The notes beneath the pieces are model-generated. The model was not told where the DNA came from. It saw nothing but the letters and a program-made list of their open reading frames with translations, and made no database searches. Positions 43,128-51,938 of a stretch of 64,000 bases of DNA are shown here, one piece after another; within the stretch, counting starts at the first letter, position 1; each line of letters starts with the position of its first letter. This stretch comes from VRUE01 sp963774405 (lineage in GTDB: Bacteria; Actinomycetota; Thermoleophilia; Solirubrobacterales; 70-9), in NCBI GenBank assembly GCA_963774405.1, contig CAVZEV010000011.1, positions 1 through 64,000 on the forward strand, given 5' to 3'. A program made the position numbers and the translations under genes.

Positions 43128-45725
43128 CTACTTGGACGCGGTCAGGGTGGCGGCGGTGTAGGCGGTCCCGGAGGATCTTTTCGCGGTGACGGTTTCGCTG
43201 AAGTTGCCCGACGACTTCGAGGTGAAGGTGAAGCTCGTTGCCGATTGGGCCGGGCCGGTGCTGGGGATCGTCAGCGGCGAGCCGCTGATCGTGCCTTTGC
43301 CACTTCTGGTGACCTTGGCCGCGTGGCCCGAGCCGAGGTCGCTGACCGTGTTGCCGTAGGCGTCGGTGACGGCGACCCTGGCTTTCACCGTGCCTTTGTT
43401 GCCGAGGTCGGTCAGGGTGCAGGTGAAGAGACAGGGCGAGCCGAGCGTGCCGGCGCTGACCTCGATCTCGGTAAGTGCCCAGTTCGACGCCGACCCGGCG
43501 GCGACCGTGAAGGCGATCGGAGCGGCGCTCGAGATCGAGCCGTCGCTGACCGAGATGCTCGCCGATTCGGCCCCGTAGAGCGTCAGCAGGCCGTTTTTTT
43601 TGGAGGAGACCGCGGCGACGCCTGCGCTGAAGTTGATCGCGGTTGTGCTGCCGAACGGGGTTTCCGCCCCGGCGCTGCTGACGACCGTCGGCGCCGTCGC
43701 GTCGGGACTGGCGGAGGCACCGGAGAAGGTCAGGTTGTGAGACCCGGTGTAGGTAGTGACCGTGTTGCCGTAGCTGTCCTGGGCGGTGGCAGCGAGGTTG
43801 GACGAGTCACCGGCGGTGAGGCTGGTCGCCGAGGCGGAGAGGTCGAATTTGACCGCTTCTCCGGGTTCGACCGTCACCACCAGCGCGGTCGGGCTGAGCA
43901 GGGTGCCGTCCGTCGCTTTGAGGTTGGTCGAGCCGGTCTTGTAGAGCTTCATCACACCGTTTTTGGCGCCGCTGACGGTGGCCACGCCGGCGTTGAAGTT
44001 GGTGACGGTGGCGCTGCCGAAGACGATGTCGGCGCCGGCGGAGTTCGAGACGGTCGGATTCACCCCGGTCGGGCTGGCCGAGGCGGTCGAGTAGGTGAGG
44101 CTGTGCGAGCCCGTGTAGGCGCCGGCGACGTTGCCGTAGGTGTCCTGGGCCGTGATGGTGAGGCTGTCGGGTTCGCCCACGGTGGGAGTGGTGCTGGTCG
44201 CGCTGAGGACGAATTTGGCGGCGGCAAGCGGCGAGACGCTCACTGCCAGTGGGGTCGCGGTCGAGATCGAGCCGTCGCCGGCTTCGATATCGGCTGCGCC
44301 GGCGGCGTAGATCTTCATCACTCCGTTCTTGGTGCCCGAGGCGACGGTCGCGACGCCGGCCGTGAAGTTGATTGCCGTGGCGCCGCCGAAGGCGATCGCG
44401 GTGCCGGCGCTGTTGGCGACGGTCGGTTTGTTCGTGCCGATCTCCGCGGCGCCGGAGAAGACGAGGCTCTTCGAGCCGCCGTAGGAGGTGACGGTGTTTT
44501 CGTAGGCGTCGAGGGCGGTGATCGTCAGGCTGTCGGAGGCTCCCGCCGCCGGGCTTGTCGTCGCTGCGGTAAGCGCGAGGTGAGTGGCGGTGGTCCCCAC
44601 GGTTACGGCCAGCGCCGTGGGGGTGGTGAGCGTTCCGTCGCTGACCGTGAGGCTGGTTGAGCCGCCCCGGTAGAGCTTCATCGCGCCGTTCTTGCCGCCG
44701 CTGACGCCGGCCACGCCGGCGCTGAAGCTGATTGCCGTGGCGCCGCCGAAGGCGATCGCGGCGCCGGAGGAGTCCGCGACCGTGGGAGCGGTCCCGTCGG
44801 GGGCGGCCGAGGCGCCGGAGAAGACGAGGCTCTTGCTTCCGCTGTAGCTCGTCGCGACGTTGCCGTAGGTGTCCTGGGCGGTGGTCGTCAGGTTGTCGGC
44901 GACTCCCGCCGCCGGAGTGGTGGTCGCGGCGCCGAGGACCAGCTTCGCGGCGCTCAGCGGCGAGACACTCACCTCCAGCGGCGCGGCGGTCGAGATCGAG
45001 CCGTCGCCGGCTTCGATCGCGGCTTCGCCGGCGGCGTAGATCTTCATCACTCCGTTCTTGGTGCCCGAGGCGACGGTCGCGACGCCGGCCGTGAAGTTGA
45101 TTGCCGTGGCGCTGCCGAAGGCGATCGCGGTGCCGGCGCTGTTGGCGACGGTCGGTTTGTTGGCGCCGATCGCCGCGGCGCCGGAGAAGACGAGGCTCTT
45201 CGAGCCGCTGTAGGTGGTGGCCGTGTTACCGCCTGCGTCCTCGGCGGTGATCGTCAGGTTGTCGGCCGCGCCGGCGCTCGGCGCCGGCGAGTCGGCGCTG
45301 AGCACGAAGTGGTCGGCCGGGCCGACGGCAACCGTCACCGCTTTGCCCGAGCTGCTCTTGCTCCAGGAGCGCCACCTGGCGGTGACGACGTAGGTGTAGG
45401 TGCCGAGCTCCAGTCCGCTGTCGGTGCAGGTCACGGCGGTCAGTGTGCCCGCGCAAGTGCCGCCTGCTTTTTCGCCGTCGCGGCGGACCGTGTAGGTGAC
45501 GGTTCCGGGGCCCGGGGCGGCGACGGCACCCCAGGCGAGTGCCACGGTTCCGTCGCCGGCCGGGGTGGCCGCGGTGATCGCCGGTTGGGTCATCGTCGAG
45601 ACGGCGGCCGGGCTTTCGCCGGCGCCGGCGGCGGTGAAGTAGGCGACGGCGGTTCCTGCCGCTGCGATCGCCAGCAGGGCGAAGGCGGCGATCCCGGCGA
45701 TGCTCGTGGGCAGCAGCCGCCTCAT
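43128..45725 (-). CDS. Secreted repeat protein (Fn3 plus five Ig-like repeats)
   Basis: An 865-residue protein. The N-terminal signal (IAGIAAFALLAIAAAGTAVAY) ends in AYFTAAGAGES, a CalY/TasA-like signal style. A fibronectin-III-like domain (about 48-133) is followed by five repeats of about 118 residues (about 134-730), each with (T)ITAxDxYGN, GSKSLVFSGA, AINFTAGVA and KNGVMKIY cores. Repeats 1 and 3 are more alike than neighbours, as are 2 and 4, showing duplication in pairs. A C-terminal Ig-like part follows (TLTDLGNKGTVKARVAVTDAYGN). No LPxTG anchor is seen. Probably a surface or matrix adhesin. Confidence 0.78.
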   Translation of the reverse strand: MRRLLPTSIAGIAAFALLAIAAAGTAVAYFTAAGAGESPAAVSTMTQPAITAATPAGDGTVALAWGAVAAPGPGTVTYTVRRDGEKAGGTCAGTLTAVTCTDSGLELGTYTYVVTARWRSWSKSSSGKAVTVAVGPADHFVLSADSPAPSAGAADNLTITAEDAGGNTATTYSGSKSLVFSGAAAIGANKPTVANSAGTAIAFGSATAINFTAGVATVASGTKNGVMKIYAAGEAAIEAGDGSISTAAPLEVSVSPLSAAKLVLGAATTTPAAGVADNLTTTAQDTYGNVATSYSGSKSLVFSGASAAPDGTAPTVADSSGAAIAFGGATAISFSAGVAGVSGGKNGAMKLYRGGSTSLTVSDGTLTTPTALAVTVGTTATHLALTAATTSPAAGASDSLTITALDAYENTVTSYGGSKSLVFSGAAEIGTNKPTVANSAGTAIAFGGATAINFTAGVATVASGTKNGVMKIYAAGAADIEAGDGSISTATPLAVSVSPLAAAKFVLSATSTTPTVGEPDSLTITAQDTYGNVAGAYTGSHSLTYSTASASPTGVNPTVSNSAGADIVFGSATVTNFNAGVATVSGAKNGVMKLYKTGSTNLKATDGTLLSPTALVVTVEPGEAVKFDLSASATSLTAGDSSNLAATAQDSYGNTVTTYTGSHNLTFSGASASPDATAPTVVSSAGAETPFGSTTAINFSAGVAAVSSKKNGLLTLYGAESASISVSDGSISSAAPIAFTVAAGSASNWALTEIEVSAGTLGSPCLFTCTLTDLGNKGTVKARVAVTDAYGNTVSDLGSGHAAKVTRSGKGTISGSPLTIPSTGPAQSATSFTFTSKSSGNFSETVTAKRSSGTAYTAATLTASK

Positions 45726-46465
45726 CCCCGCGCGGTCCCGGAGAAGGCGAGCGGGAACTGGGCCCGCCGGCAGGCGTCCTGGCTTACCGGCAGGTCACGC
45801 AGCTGAATCGAGGGCGCCGAGGCGCCGGCGGCGGGCAGGCTCACCGAGCCGTTTGCCGGAACGGCAATCGGGGCCGAGGCGGAGGCGCTCGAGCCGCTCA
45901 GGATCAGGTTCTCGGCGCTGCCGCAGCCGGGCGGGTCGGCGGTCGCCCGAACCTGCAGGCTGGTGACGTAGATCGGCACCGGGTTGGGGTTGGAGATCGT
46001 CAGCGGCAGCGCCTGGGCCGGCGCGCCCGGGTAGAGCGCGCCGAGGCCGCCGAGCTGCGGTGCGATCGAGAAGTTCTTCGCTTCCAGCACCTGCCAGCGG
46101 AAGCGCGCGGCCTTGCCGTGCCTCTTCCGCGCGCTGACGCTGCGCACCGAGAAGCTGTGGCTGCCCGCCGTCAACTTGCCGTAGCTGACCGGGGCCCGAC
46201 AGTTCCTCCAGTGCCCGCCGTCGAGACGGCACTGGAAACGCCGCTTATGACCGCGGGCGGTAAACCTGAACTTGGCGCTGGCGGAGGTGGCGAGCTTGTC
46301 GGGGTGCATGGTGATCCTCGGCTTGGGCAGCGACCCGCCGCCCCGGCTCCGCTTCTTCTTCAGGGCGGAGCCGGGGGTTGGGCCGTGGGGGCCGGCGGCG
46401 TAGGCGACGGCGCCGAGGCCGGCCACTGCCGCGAGCACGGCGAGCATGCCGCGCATGGTGCGCAT
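45722..46465 (-). CDS. Secreted protein with CRLDGG-type Ig-like domain
   Basis: A 247-residue secreted protein: signal GMLAVLAAVAGLGAVAYA, a basic segment, then an Ig-like domain with the disulfide core FQCRLDGGHWRNCRAPVSY and LTAGSHSFSVRSV, frequent in Solirubrobacterales proteins. The second half is a beta-rich domain with NPNPVPIYVTSL. It overlaps the start of the repeat protein (ATGA), so the two are co-translated and probably co-assemble. Confidence 0.72.
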   Translation of the reverse strand: MRTMRGMLAVLAAVAGLGAVAYAAGPHGPTPGSALKKKRSRGGGSLPKPRITMHPDKLATSASAKFRFTARGHKRRFQCRLDGGHWRNCRAPVSYGKLTAGSHSFSVRSVSARKRHGKAARFRWQVLEAKNFSIAPQLGGLGALYPGAPAQALPLTISNPNPVPIYVTSLQVRATADPPGCGSAENLILSGSSASASAPIAVPANGSVSLPAAGASAPSIQLRDLPVSQDACRRAQFPLAFSGTARG

Positions 46466-46486
46466 GACCCCGTCAGCCCCGTGGAA

Positions 46487-46957
46487 CTAGTTGTTGGTCA
46501 GGTGCAGCGTCAGCGTTGCGCCCTGGCAGGGGTCCTGGTTGGTCCCCGTTTCGTTCATCGTCAGGGTGCCGGTGGCGGCCACGGTCTGGCCGTTACCCGG
46601 GTTGATCACCTGGTTGACCGGAACGGCCGCCATCGTGAAGTCGGGGTTGCCGCCGCTGATCGTGGTGCTGCATTCGGCATGTTCGGAGTCGACGCTGATG
46701 CTGGTCAGGGTCACCGTGCCGACCCGCTGCACGCCCGAGGACGGGTTGTCGACCGTGAACGAGACCGGCGACGAGGAGCCCGGGTAAAGGCTGTTGGCGA
46801 TGCTCGCGTGCAGCGTCACCGCCGAGCTGGTGCCGGCGGTCGCCGTGCCGGTGCCCGATCCACTCGATGTGAAGTACGCCAACGCGATGCCGGCCACCGC
46901 GAGAGCGCAGGTGCAGCTGAGCGCGACGAACGCCCTCTTCTTGGTGATCCAGCGCAT
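46487..46957 (-). CDS. CalY/TasA-like secreted protein
   Basis: A 156-residue protein with a signal sequence AFVALSCTCALAVAGIALAY followed by FTSSGSGTGTATAG, the pattern of SipW-processed TasA/CalY proteins, and a single beta-rich domain (SPVSFTVDNPSSG, VTLTSISVDSEHAEC) with a Cys pair. In Bacillus such proteins form matrix fibres. It is the first gene of the operon, with a GAGGGGGAAG ribosome binding site. Homology at fold level is inferred from signal and domain style only. Confidence 0.65.
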   Translation of the reverse strand: MRWITKKRAFVALSCTCALAVAGIALAYFTSSGSGTGTATAGTSSAVTLHASIANSLYPGSSSPVSFTVDNPSSGVQRVGTVTLTSISVDSEHAECSTTISGGNPDFTMAAVPVNQVINPGNGQTVAATGTLTMNETGTNQDPCQGATLTLHLTNN

Positions 46958-47119
46958 TTCTTCCCCCTCATTGGTTGATGATTGATTCCGGAGGCTTGAC
47001 TCCGGCAGGGGGACATCGACGGATTACGTAGGCTCCTTAAACCTGCAACGGCAGACAGTTTTCTTTGCTTTTGTCCGCCCGGTACAACGACTATTTAGGC
47101 TGCAAATCCGCTGTTTTGG
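46958..47119 (-). promoter_or_regulatory. Leader of the surface-protein operon
   Basis: 162 bases between the CalY-like gene and the DUF1508 gene, both on the minus strand. It contains a 6-bp-stem hairpin (ccggag/ctccgg, about 46988-47006) in the presumed 5' leader and AT-rich sequence around 47055-47115 (ttttctttgctttt, actatttaggc) suitable for a promoter. I could not fix the hexamers. Confidence 0.35.
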
Positions 47120-47356
47120 CTAGTTGTGGGCCAGCTCGCGGTCGATGATCTCCGCCAGCGCATCGGCGACTCCGCTGGCCGGAATGCTGCATATCTGGGC
47201 GGCGGAGGCCGCACCGCGGACGTCTTCAGCCGCCCTCAGGGCGTGCCAGTGGGAGTCATAGGACTCGCCGGCCGTGGCGATCGTGCGGCCGTCGCTGCCG
47301 AGCAGGCGCCAGCGCCACTTCCCAACCAGGTCTTCATATGCGTCGAACTGTTGCAT
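47120..47356 (-). CDS. DUF1508 (YegP-like) small protein
   Basis: A 78-residue protein with one DUF1508 unit: LVGKWRWRLLGSDGRTIATAGESYDSHWHAL, matching the family core W/F-R-L...G-I-I-A-S-E-Y. These small proteins are of unknown function. The start at ATG 47356 is supported by an AGAGGAGA ribosome binding site; the longer frame upstream is not coding. Confidence 0.7.
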   Translation of the reverse strand: MQQFDAYEDLVGKWRWRLLGSDGRTIATAGESYDSHWHALRAAEDVRGAASAAQICSIPASGVADALAEIIDRELAHN

Positions 47357-47447
47357 CGTGTCTCCTCTGATCGAATGGGAACGTATGTTCGCATTCGCTC
47401 CGGCGGCAAATTTACCTCCCGTGCTCGCCACCTGAGCACCAAACCCG

Positions 47448-47494
47448 TTCCGGTGCGCCTTTTCCCCGCTATGCGGGGAAAAGGCGCACCGGAA
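47448..47494. repeat. 47-bp palindromic repeat, copy 2 (perfect)
   Basis: A perfect inverted repeat: 22-base arms (ttccggtgcgccttttccccgc and its complement) around TAT. It lies between the divergent DUF1508 and MMPL genes, 30 bases before the latter. Same family as 8166, 54870 and 58668. Confidence 0.9.
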
Positions 47495-47523
47495 GCTGGG
47501 AGGGGACGTTCTAGGGTTCCGGC

Positions 47524-49629
47524 GTGCGCGTCCAACGGCTTGCCGCGAGCGTTACCGGGCCGCGCGGGCGCTGGGTGGTCGTTGGCGTCTGGATTGCGCT
47601 TGGGGTTGCCGGGTTCGTTGGCCGCACACAGATCAACCACGTAACCGCCGCGGGACAAAGCAGCTACCTGCCGGCGCACGCTCAGTCGACCCGGGCGGCC
47701 GATCTTCTGGGGCGCGACTTCAGGGGCGGCAACGACGTGCCGGTGCTGGTCGTCTTCGAGCGCAACGGTGGCCTCAGCGCCGCCGACCTCGACGCGATCG
47801 GCAGGCTGGGGAGGGGGCTGGAACAGCTCGGTCTCTCCGGGGCGACGCCGGTCTTCGCCCCCTTCTCGGGGCACTCGAAACGGCCGCTGGGCGAGCTCAG
47901 TCGTTTCGCCCGCGGCGTCGGGCCGATCTCGCGCGACGGCGAAGCGGCGCTGGTCGCGCTGGCGATCGACAGCGAAGACCGGGGAGCCGTGGTCGACGGC
48001 GTGAAGAAGATCCGCGCCTACCTCGCCGCCCACGCCCGTCCCGGCCTGCGCTCCTACGTGACCGGGCCCGGTGGAGTTGCCGCCGACCTCGAGCAGGTCG
48101 CCGAAGACGCGGGGCGGACGCTGCTGATCGCGACCCTCGGCCTCGTCCTGGCGCTGCTCCTGCTCGTCTACCGGGCGCCGCCGCTGGCGCTGGTCCCGCT
48201 GGCGGTCGTCGGCGTCGCCTACCTGATCGCGATCGGGCTCACCTACCTGCTGATCCGCGGCGGCGCGATCGTCGTCAACACCGAGGGCACCTTCCTGCTC
48301 CTGGTGCTGGTCTTCGGCGCCGGCACCGACTACTCGCTGCTGCTGATCCACCGCTATCGCGAGGAGCTGGCGCGCCGCGACGATCCCCTGGCGGCCCTGC
48401 GCGCGGCGCTGGCCGAGAGCGCGCGGCCGATCGCCGCCTCGGCGGCGACGGTGATCGCGGCGATGCTGGTGCTGCTGCTCGCCGAGCTCGAGTCGACCCA
48501 CTGGCTCGGCCCGGTGCTGGCGCTCGGGATCGCGACGATGCTCTGCGCCGCGCTCACCCTGCTGCCCGCCCTGCTGGCGATCCTCGGGCCGCGCGCCTTC
48601 TGGCCGGGGCGGGGCGCGGCCTCGGGCGGGCGGCGGCGCGTCTGGGCCCGGGTCGCCGGCCTCGTCCGCCGCCGCCCGCGCAGGATCGTCGCCGGTGTCC
48701 TCGCGCTGCTCGCCCTCCTCGCCCTCGGCAACCTGCTCCACCACGGCACGATCGGCTTCGGCCAGGGCGAAACCCGGGCGAGCGAATCGAGTCGGGGCAA
48801 CGAGGTCCTCGACCGGCACTTCCCGCCCGGCATCGGCTCGCCGCTGACCGCCGTGCTGGGCATTGGCGAAGTCGGGCCGGCGCTGCGCGGGCTGGCGCGG
48901 CTCGACTCGGTCAAGCTCGCCGTCCCGGTGCCGCCCTCCTCGGCCTCCGGCCTGGCGGCCCTGACCATCGTCCTGCGCGGCAACCCCTACTCGGGCGCGG
49001 CGGCGGGCCTGGTCAAGGGCGTGCGCGAGCGGCTGGCCGAGGTCGCGCCCGGCGCCCTCCTCGGCGGCATCCCGGCCGAGAACTACGACGTCGAGCAGGC
49101 CAACGCCCGCGACACCAGGCTGATCGTGCCGGTGGTGCTTGCCGTCGTCGGCCTGATCCTGATCGCGGTCCTGCGGGCCCTCGCCGCGCCCGGCTACCTG
49201 ATCGCCACCGTCGTCGCCTCCTTCGCCGCCACCCTCGGCCTCGTCACCTTCGCCTTCACCCGGCTCTTCGGCTCGGGCGGGATCAGCTTCGACCTGGTCC
49301 TGCTGGCCTTCATCTTCCTCGTCGCCCTGGGGGTCGACTACAACATCTTCCTGATGACCCGCGCCCGCGAGGAGGCCGCTGCTCACGGCACCCGCGAGGG
49401 CATCCTGATCGCGCTCGAGGACACCGGCGCCGTGATCACCGGCGCCGGCCTGATCCTCGCCGGCACCTTCGCCACCCTCACCCTGCTGCCGCTCGAAGAG
49501 CTGGTCCAGATCGGCGCCACCGTTGCGATCGGCGTCCTGCTCGACACCTTCGTCGTCCGCTCGCTGCTGATCCCGGCGATCACCTACCTCTGCGGCGAGC
49601 GCGCCTGGTGGCCGGGGCAAGTGCGCTGA
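47524..49629 (+). CDS. MMPL/RND family transporter
   Basis: A 701-residue membrane protein with the RND half-repeat layout: one helix, a periplasmic domain, then five or six helices (TLLIATLGLVLALLLLVY, FLLLVLVFGAGTDYSLLLIHRYREEL), repeated in the second half (FLVALGVDYNIFLMTRAREE). The GTDYSLLL and GVDYNIFL motifs carry the conserved proton-relay Asp and Tyr. Members export lipids, siderophores or drugs. The substrate is unknown; the 53-62 kb biosynthetic operon is 3.5 kb away. Confidence 0.88.
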   Translation: MRVQRLAASVTGPRGRWVVVGVWIALGVAGFVGRTQINHVTAAGQSSYLPAHAQSTRAADLLGRDFRGGNDVPVLVVFERNGGLSAADLDAIGRLGRGLEQLGLSGATPVFAPFSGHSKRPLGELSRFARGVGPISRDGEAALVALAIDSEDRGAVVDGVKKIRAYLAAHARPGLRSYVTGPGGVAADLEQVAEDAGRTLLIATLGLVLALLLLVYRAPPLALVPLAVVGVAYLIAIGLTYLLIRGGAIVVNTEGTFLLLVLVFGAGTDYSLLLIHRYREELARRDDPLAALRAALAESARPIAASAATVIAAMLVLLLAELESTHWLGPVLALGIATMLCAALTLLPALLAILGPRAFWPGRGAASGGRRRVWARVAGLVRRRPRRIVAGVLALLALLALGNLLHHGTIGFGQGETRASESSRGNEVLDRHFPPGIGSPLTAVLGIGEVGPALRGLARLDSVKLAVPVPPSSASGLAALTIVLRGNPYSGAAAGLVKGVRERLAEVAPGALLGGIPAENYDVEQANARDTRLIVPVVLAVVGLILIAVLRALAAPGYLIATVVASFAATLGLVTFAFTRLFGSGGISFDLVLLAFIFLVALGVDYNIFLMTRAREEAAAHGTREGILIALEDTGAVITGAGLILAGTFATLTLLPLEELVQIGATVAIGVLLDTFVVRSLLIPAITYLCGERAWWPGQVR

Positions 49630-49680
49630 GCCCGCCGGCACTCGACCGTTCCGGGCGTAGGGGCTCCATGACGGCTCGCG

Positions 49681-50304
49681 CTAGCCGAAGCGGTCCGAGT
49701 TTCGGATCACTTCGATTTGGCGGCGGCTCCACCAAGCTTGCAGCTCTGCCTTGGTCGTCGGTAGAGCCTCGTCGACCACGACATCGCCGAGATCACCCAT
49801 GGCGCGGTAGAGGTGCGGAATCGCCTCGCTCTCCAGCGCGATGTCATAGCGCTCCATATAAAGGTCAACCCCTTCCTCGACCGAGATCGCGCCCGACTCG
49901 TCAAGGGCCTTGACGTCGAAGTAGTCGCGCATTTCACCCCGCTCCGCCAGCACCTTGAGCTTCATCGCCATCAGGTCCCGGGGGCTTGCCACCCTGAGGC
50001 CCGCCACTACGGTCGGCTCGGCGAGCAGGCGCAATTTGGACGCGTCGAATACCTCGATCTTGGTTGCGCCGAACAGCCCGGTCAGCGTACCCTCGTCCTC
50101 GCGCGTGACGGCGAACGTTCCGGCTCGCCGGATCTCCTCCCTCAGTGCGCGCAGATCGACCGGATCGTGGAAGAAGAAATCGAGATCCCTGCTCTCGCGA
50201 TGGCAGAGGTGGACGGCGACCGCCGTGCCGCCGCCGAGGTATAGGGCCGGTGGAAGGTGGGGGGCGAGGTCAAGCCAGGCCTTGACCGTATCGGCCGGGA
50301 GCAC
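49681..50304 (-). CDS. AbiEii-like nucleotidyltransferase toxin
   Basis: A 207-residue protein of the AbiEii/AbiGii nucleotidyltransferase group: LYLGGGTAVAVHLCHRESRDLDFFF carries the GGTAL...R.S.DlD signature, followed by LMAMKLKVLAERGEMRDYFDV, a conserved helix. In type IV toxin-antitoxin systems such proteins modify tRNA or other targets. The GTG start is 38 bases after the stop of the upstream partner. Length is at the short end of the family. Confidence 0.75.
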   Translation of the reverse strand: MLPADTVKAWLDLAPHLPPALYLGGGTAVAVHLCHRESRDLDFFFHDPVDLRALREEIRRAGTFAVTREDEGTLTGLFGATKIEVFDASKLRLLAEPTVVAGLRVASPRDLMAMKLKVLAERGEMRDYFDVKALDESGAISVEEGVDLYMERYDIALESEAIPHLYRAMGDLGDVVVDEALPTTKAELQAWWSRRQIEVIRNSDRFG

Positions 50305-50342
50305 CGCGCGGACTCGGTCCGGGAGCTTGGCGGCCGCGGGCG

Positions 50343-51059
50343 CTATCTTGACTCCGCGGCAAGGTTGAGCGCCATCTGCCGCGCATCCGGACCGAGGCCA
50401 CGGGCCCTCGAGGCCGCCCGCCAGTCGCTGCCCGCGATCGCGCCGGTGCCCCAGGCGAGACCCTGGAGGTCCATGCTTCGGAGCAGGCGCCTGGCGATGT
50501 AGGGGCCTGCCGTGCGAGCGTCGAGCTGCGAGTCGGCGGTGTTCCAGAACAGGTGCCGCAGATGCGGAGGCACCCGCGTCGAGCTGGGTTCGACGGCCGG
50601 CGGACGGGGCGCTCGAACGCCGCCGAGAGCAGCGGCCAGGCTCGGCCAGCGCTTGTGGGTGCGATTCGCCCGCCAGATCTTCGCCTCCCGCGCACGCCCG
50701 GCCGCGATCGTCTCCTCCCGGTGCGTCACCAGGGCTTTGCGTTGAAGTGAGCTGAGTGCTTTCGAGGCGGCGGTTGGCGAAAGTCCGCTGCGGCGGGCGA
50801 CGGCCCGGGCCGAGACGAGCCCGAAGGGCGCGTCGTGCAAGGCCGCGAGCGCGCGGACCTCGGGCCGGCTCAGGCCGGCGACCTCGGGGATCGTGCCCAG
50901 CGCCCGGCGAACCTCCTCGGCCTGGGATGGATTCAGTGCGATGCGGCCGTTGGGCGTTCTCGCCGCTATGCCAAGCCGATCGATTGCCCGGCTGACGCGC
51001 GGTGGGGATGTCTTGAGCTCGCGAGCAAGCTCCGCGCCCGAGATATCACTACTGTCCAT
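50343..51059 (-). CDS. Winged-helix protein, AbiEi-like antitoxin partner
   Basis: A 238-residue protein. Residues 1-50 contain one helix-turn-helix (GAELARELKTSPPRVSRAIDRLG) and residues about 85-130 a second, winged one (LVSARAVARRSGLSPTAASKALSSL). The C-terminal half is basic and ends LDARTAGPYIARRLLRSMD. The arrangement upstream of an AbiEii gene suggests the cognate antitoxin/repressor, although sequence similarity to classical AbiEi is weak. I chose ATG 51059; the longer frame is a shadow. Confidence 0.6.
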   Translation of the reverse strand: MDSSDISGAELARELKTSPPRVSRAIDRLGIAARTPNGRIALNPSQAEEVRRALGTIPEVAGLSRPEVRALAALHDAPFGLVSARAVARRSGLSPTAASKALSSLQRKALVTHREETIAAGRAREAKIWRANRTHKRWPSLAAALGGVRAPRPPAVEPSSTRVPPHLRHLFWNTADSQLDARTAGPYIARRLLRSMDLQGLAWGTGAIAGSDWRAASRARGLGPDARQMALNLAAESR

Positions 51060-51095
51060 ATCGTTAATTATAGCGCTGATCCATAAGCTTCGACC

Positions 51096-51938
51096 ATGGC
51101 GCAGAAGCAGACGACGGGCGAGTTCCGCTACGAGGGGCATCGGATCTCCTACGACTCCTACGGGGAGGGCGAGCGGGTGCTGGTGCTCGTCCACGGGCTG
51201 CTGATGAACCGGCGCATGTTCGAGCGGCTGGGGCCGGAGCTGGCGGCGGCGGGCAACCGGGTGGTCTGCGTCGATCTGCTCGGCCACGGGCGCTCGGATC
51301 GGCCCGAGGACCTGCGGCTCTACTCGATGCCGCTCTTCGCCCGCCAGGTGGTGGCGCTGCTCGACCACCTCGAGCTGGCCTCGGCGGTGGTCGGGGGGAC
51401 CTCGCTCGGCGCCAACGTCGGGCTCGAGCTGGCGGTGCGCTACCCGGAGCGGGCGCGGGCGCTGTTCATCGAGATGCCGGTGCTCGACAACGCCCTGCCC
51501 GCCGTCGCCGGCGCCTTCACCCCGGTCCTGCTCGGCCTGCGCGCGGCGCGCCCCGCCTTCGAGCTCACCTCCCGCCTCACCTCGCTGATTCCGCGCACCA
51601 ACTACCTGATCGACATCGGCCTGGACTGGGTGCGCCAGCGCCCGGGCCCCTCCGGCGCGGTGCTCGAGGGCCTGTTGCTGGGGGAGACGGCGCCGCACCG
51701 CGCGGAGCGCGTCGAGATCACGCAGCCGGCGCTGATCGTCGGCCACACGCGTGACCCGCTGCACCCCTTCAGCGACGCCGGCATGCTCGCCGAGGAGCTG
51801 CCCAACGCCCGCCTGGTCGAGGCCGACTCGATCTTCGAGTGGCGGCTCAAGCCCCGTCGCCTCACCGCCGAGCTGGCCGGGTTCCTCGCCGAGCTCTCAG
51901 ATCCTCAGCGCGGTCCAGAGCGGGCGGTGGTCGGATAG
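51096..51938 (+). CDS. Alpha/beta hydrolase
   Basis: A 280-residue alpha/beta hydrolase: oxyanion region LVLVHGLLMNRRMFERL, nucleophile elbow GGTSLGANVGL (Ser), a possible acid Asp in VGHTRDPLHPF, and a late region where the usual catalytic His is not obvious (EADSIFEWRLKP). Members act as esterases, lactonases or dehalogenases. It overlaps the end of the convergent nuclease gene by 42 bases, so the last residues may be fortuitous. Confidence 0.8.
   Translation: MAQKQTTGEFRYEGHRISYDSYGEGERVLVLVHGLLMNRRMFERLGPELAAAGNRVVCVDLLGHGRSDRPEDLRLYSMPLFARQVVALLDHLELASAVVGGTSLGANVGLELAVRYPERARALFIEMPVLDNALPAVAGAFTPVLLGLRAARPAFELTSRLTSLIPRTNYLIDIGLDWVRQRPGPSGAVLEGLLLGETAPHRAERVEITQPALIVGHTRDPLHPFSDAGMLAEELPNARLVEADSIFEWRLKPRRLTAELAGFLAELSDPQRGPERAVVG

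Noticed and set aside
47236..49641. An 801-codon open frame opposite the MMPL gene
   Set aside because: Low-complexity D/E/R/Q-rich translation with no start context; the plus-strand MMPL protein has full family motifs.
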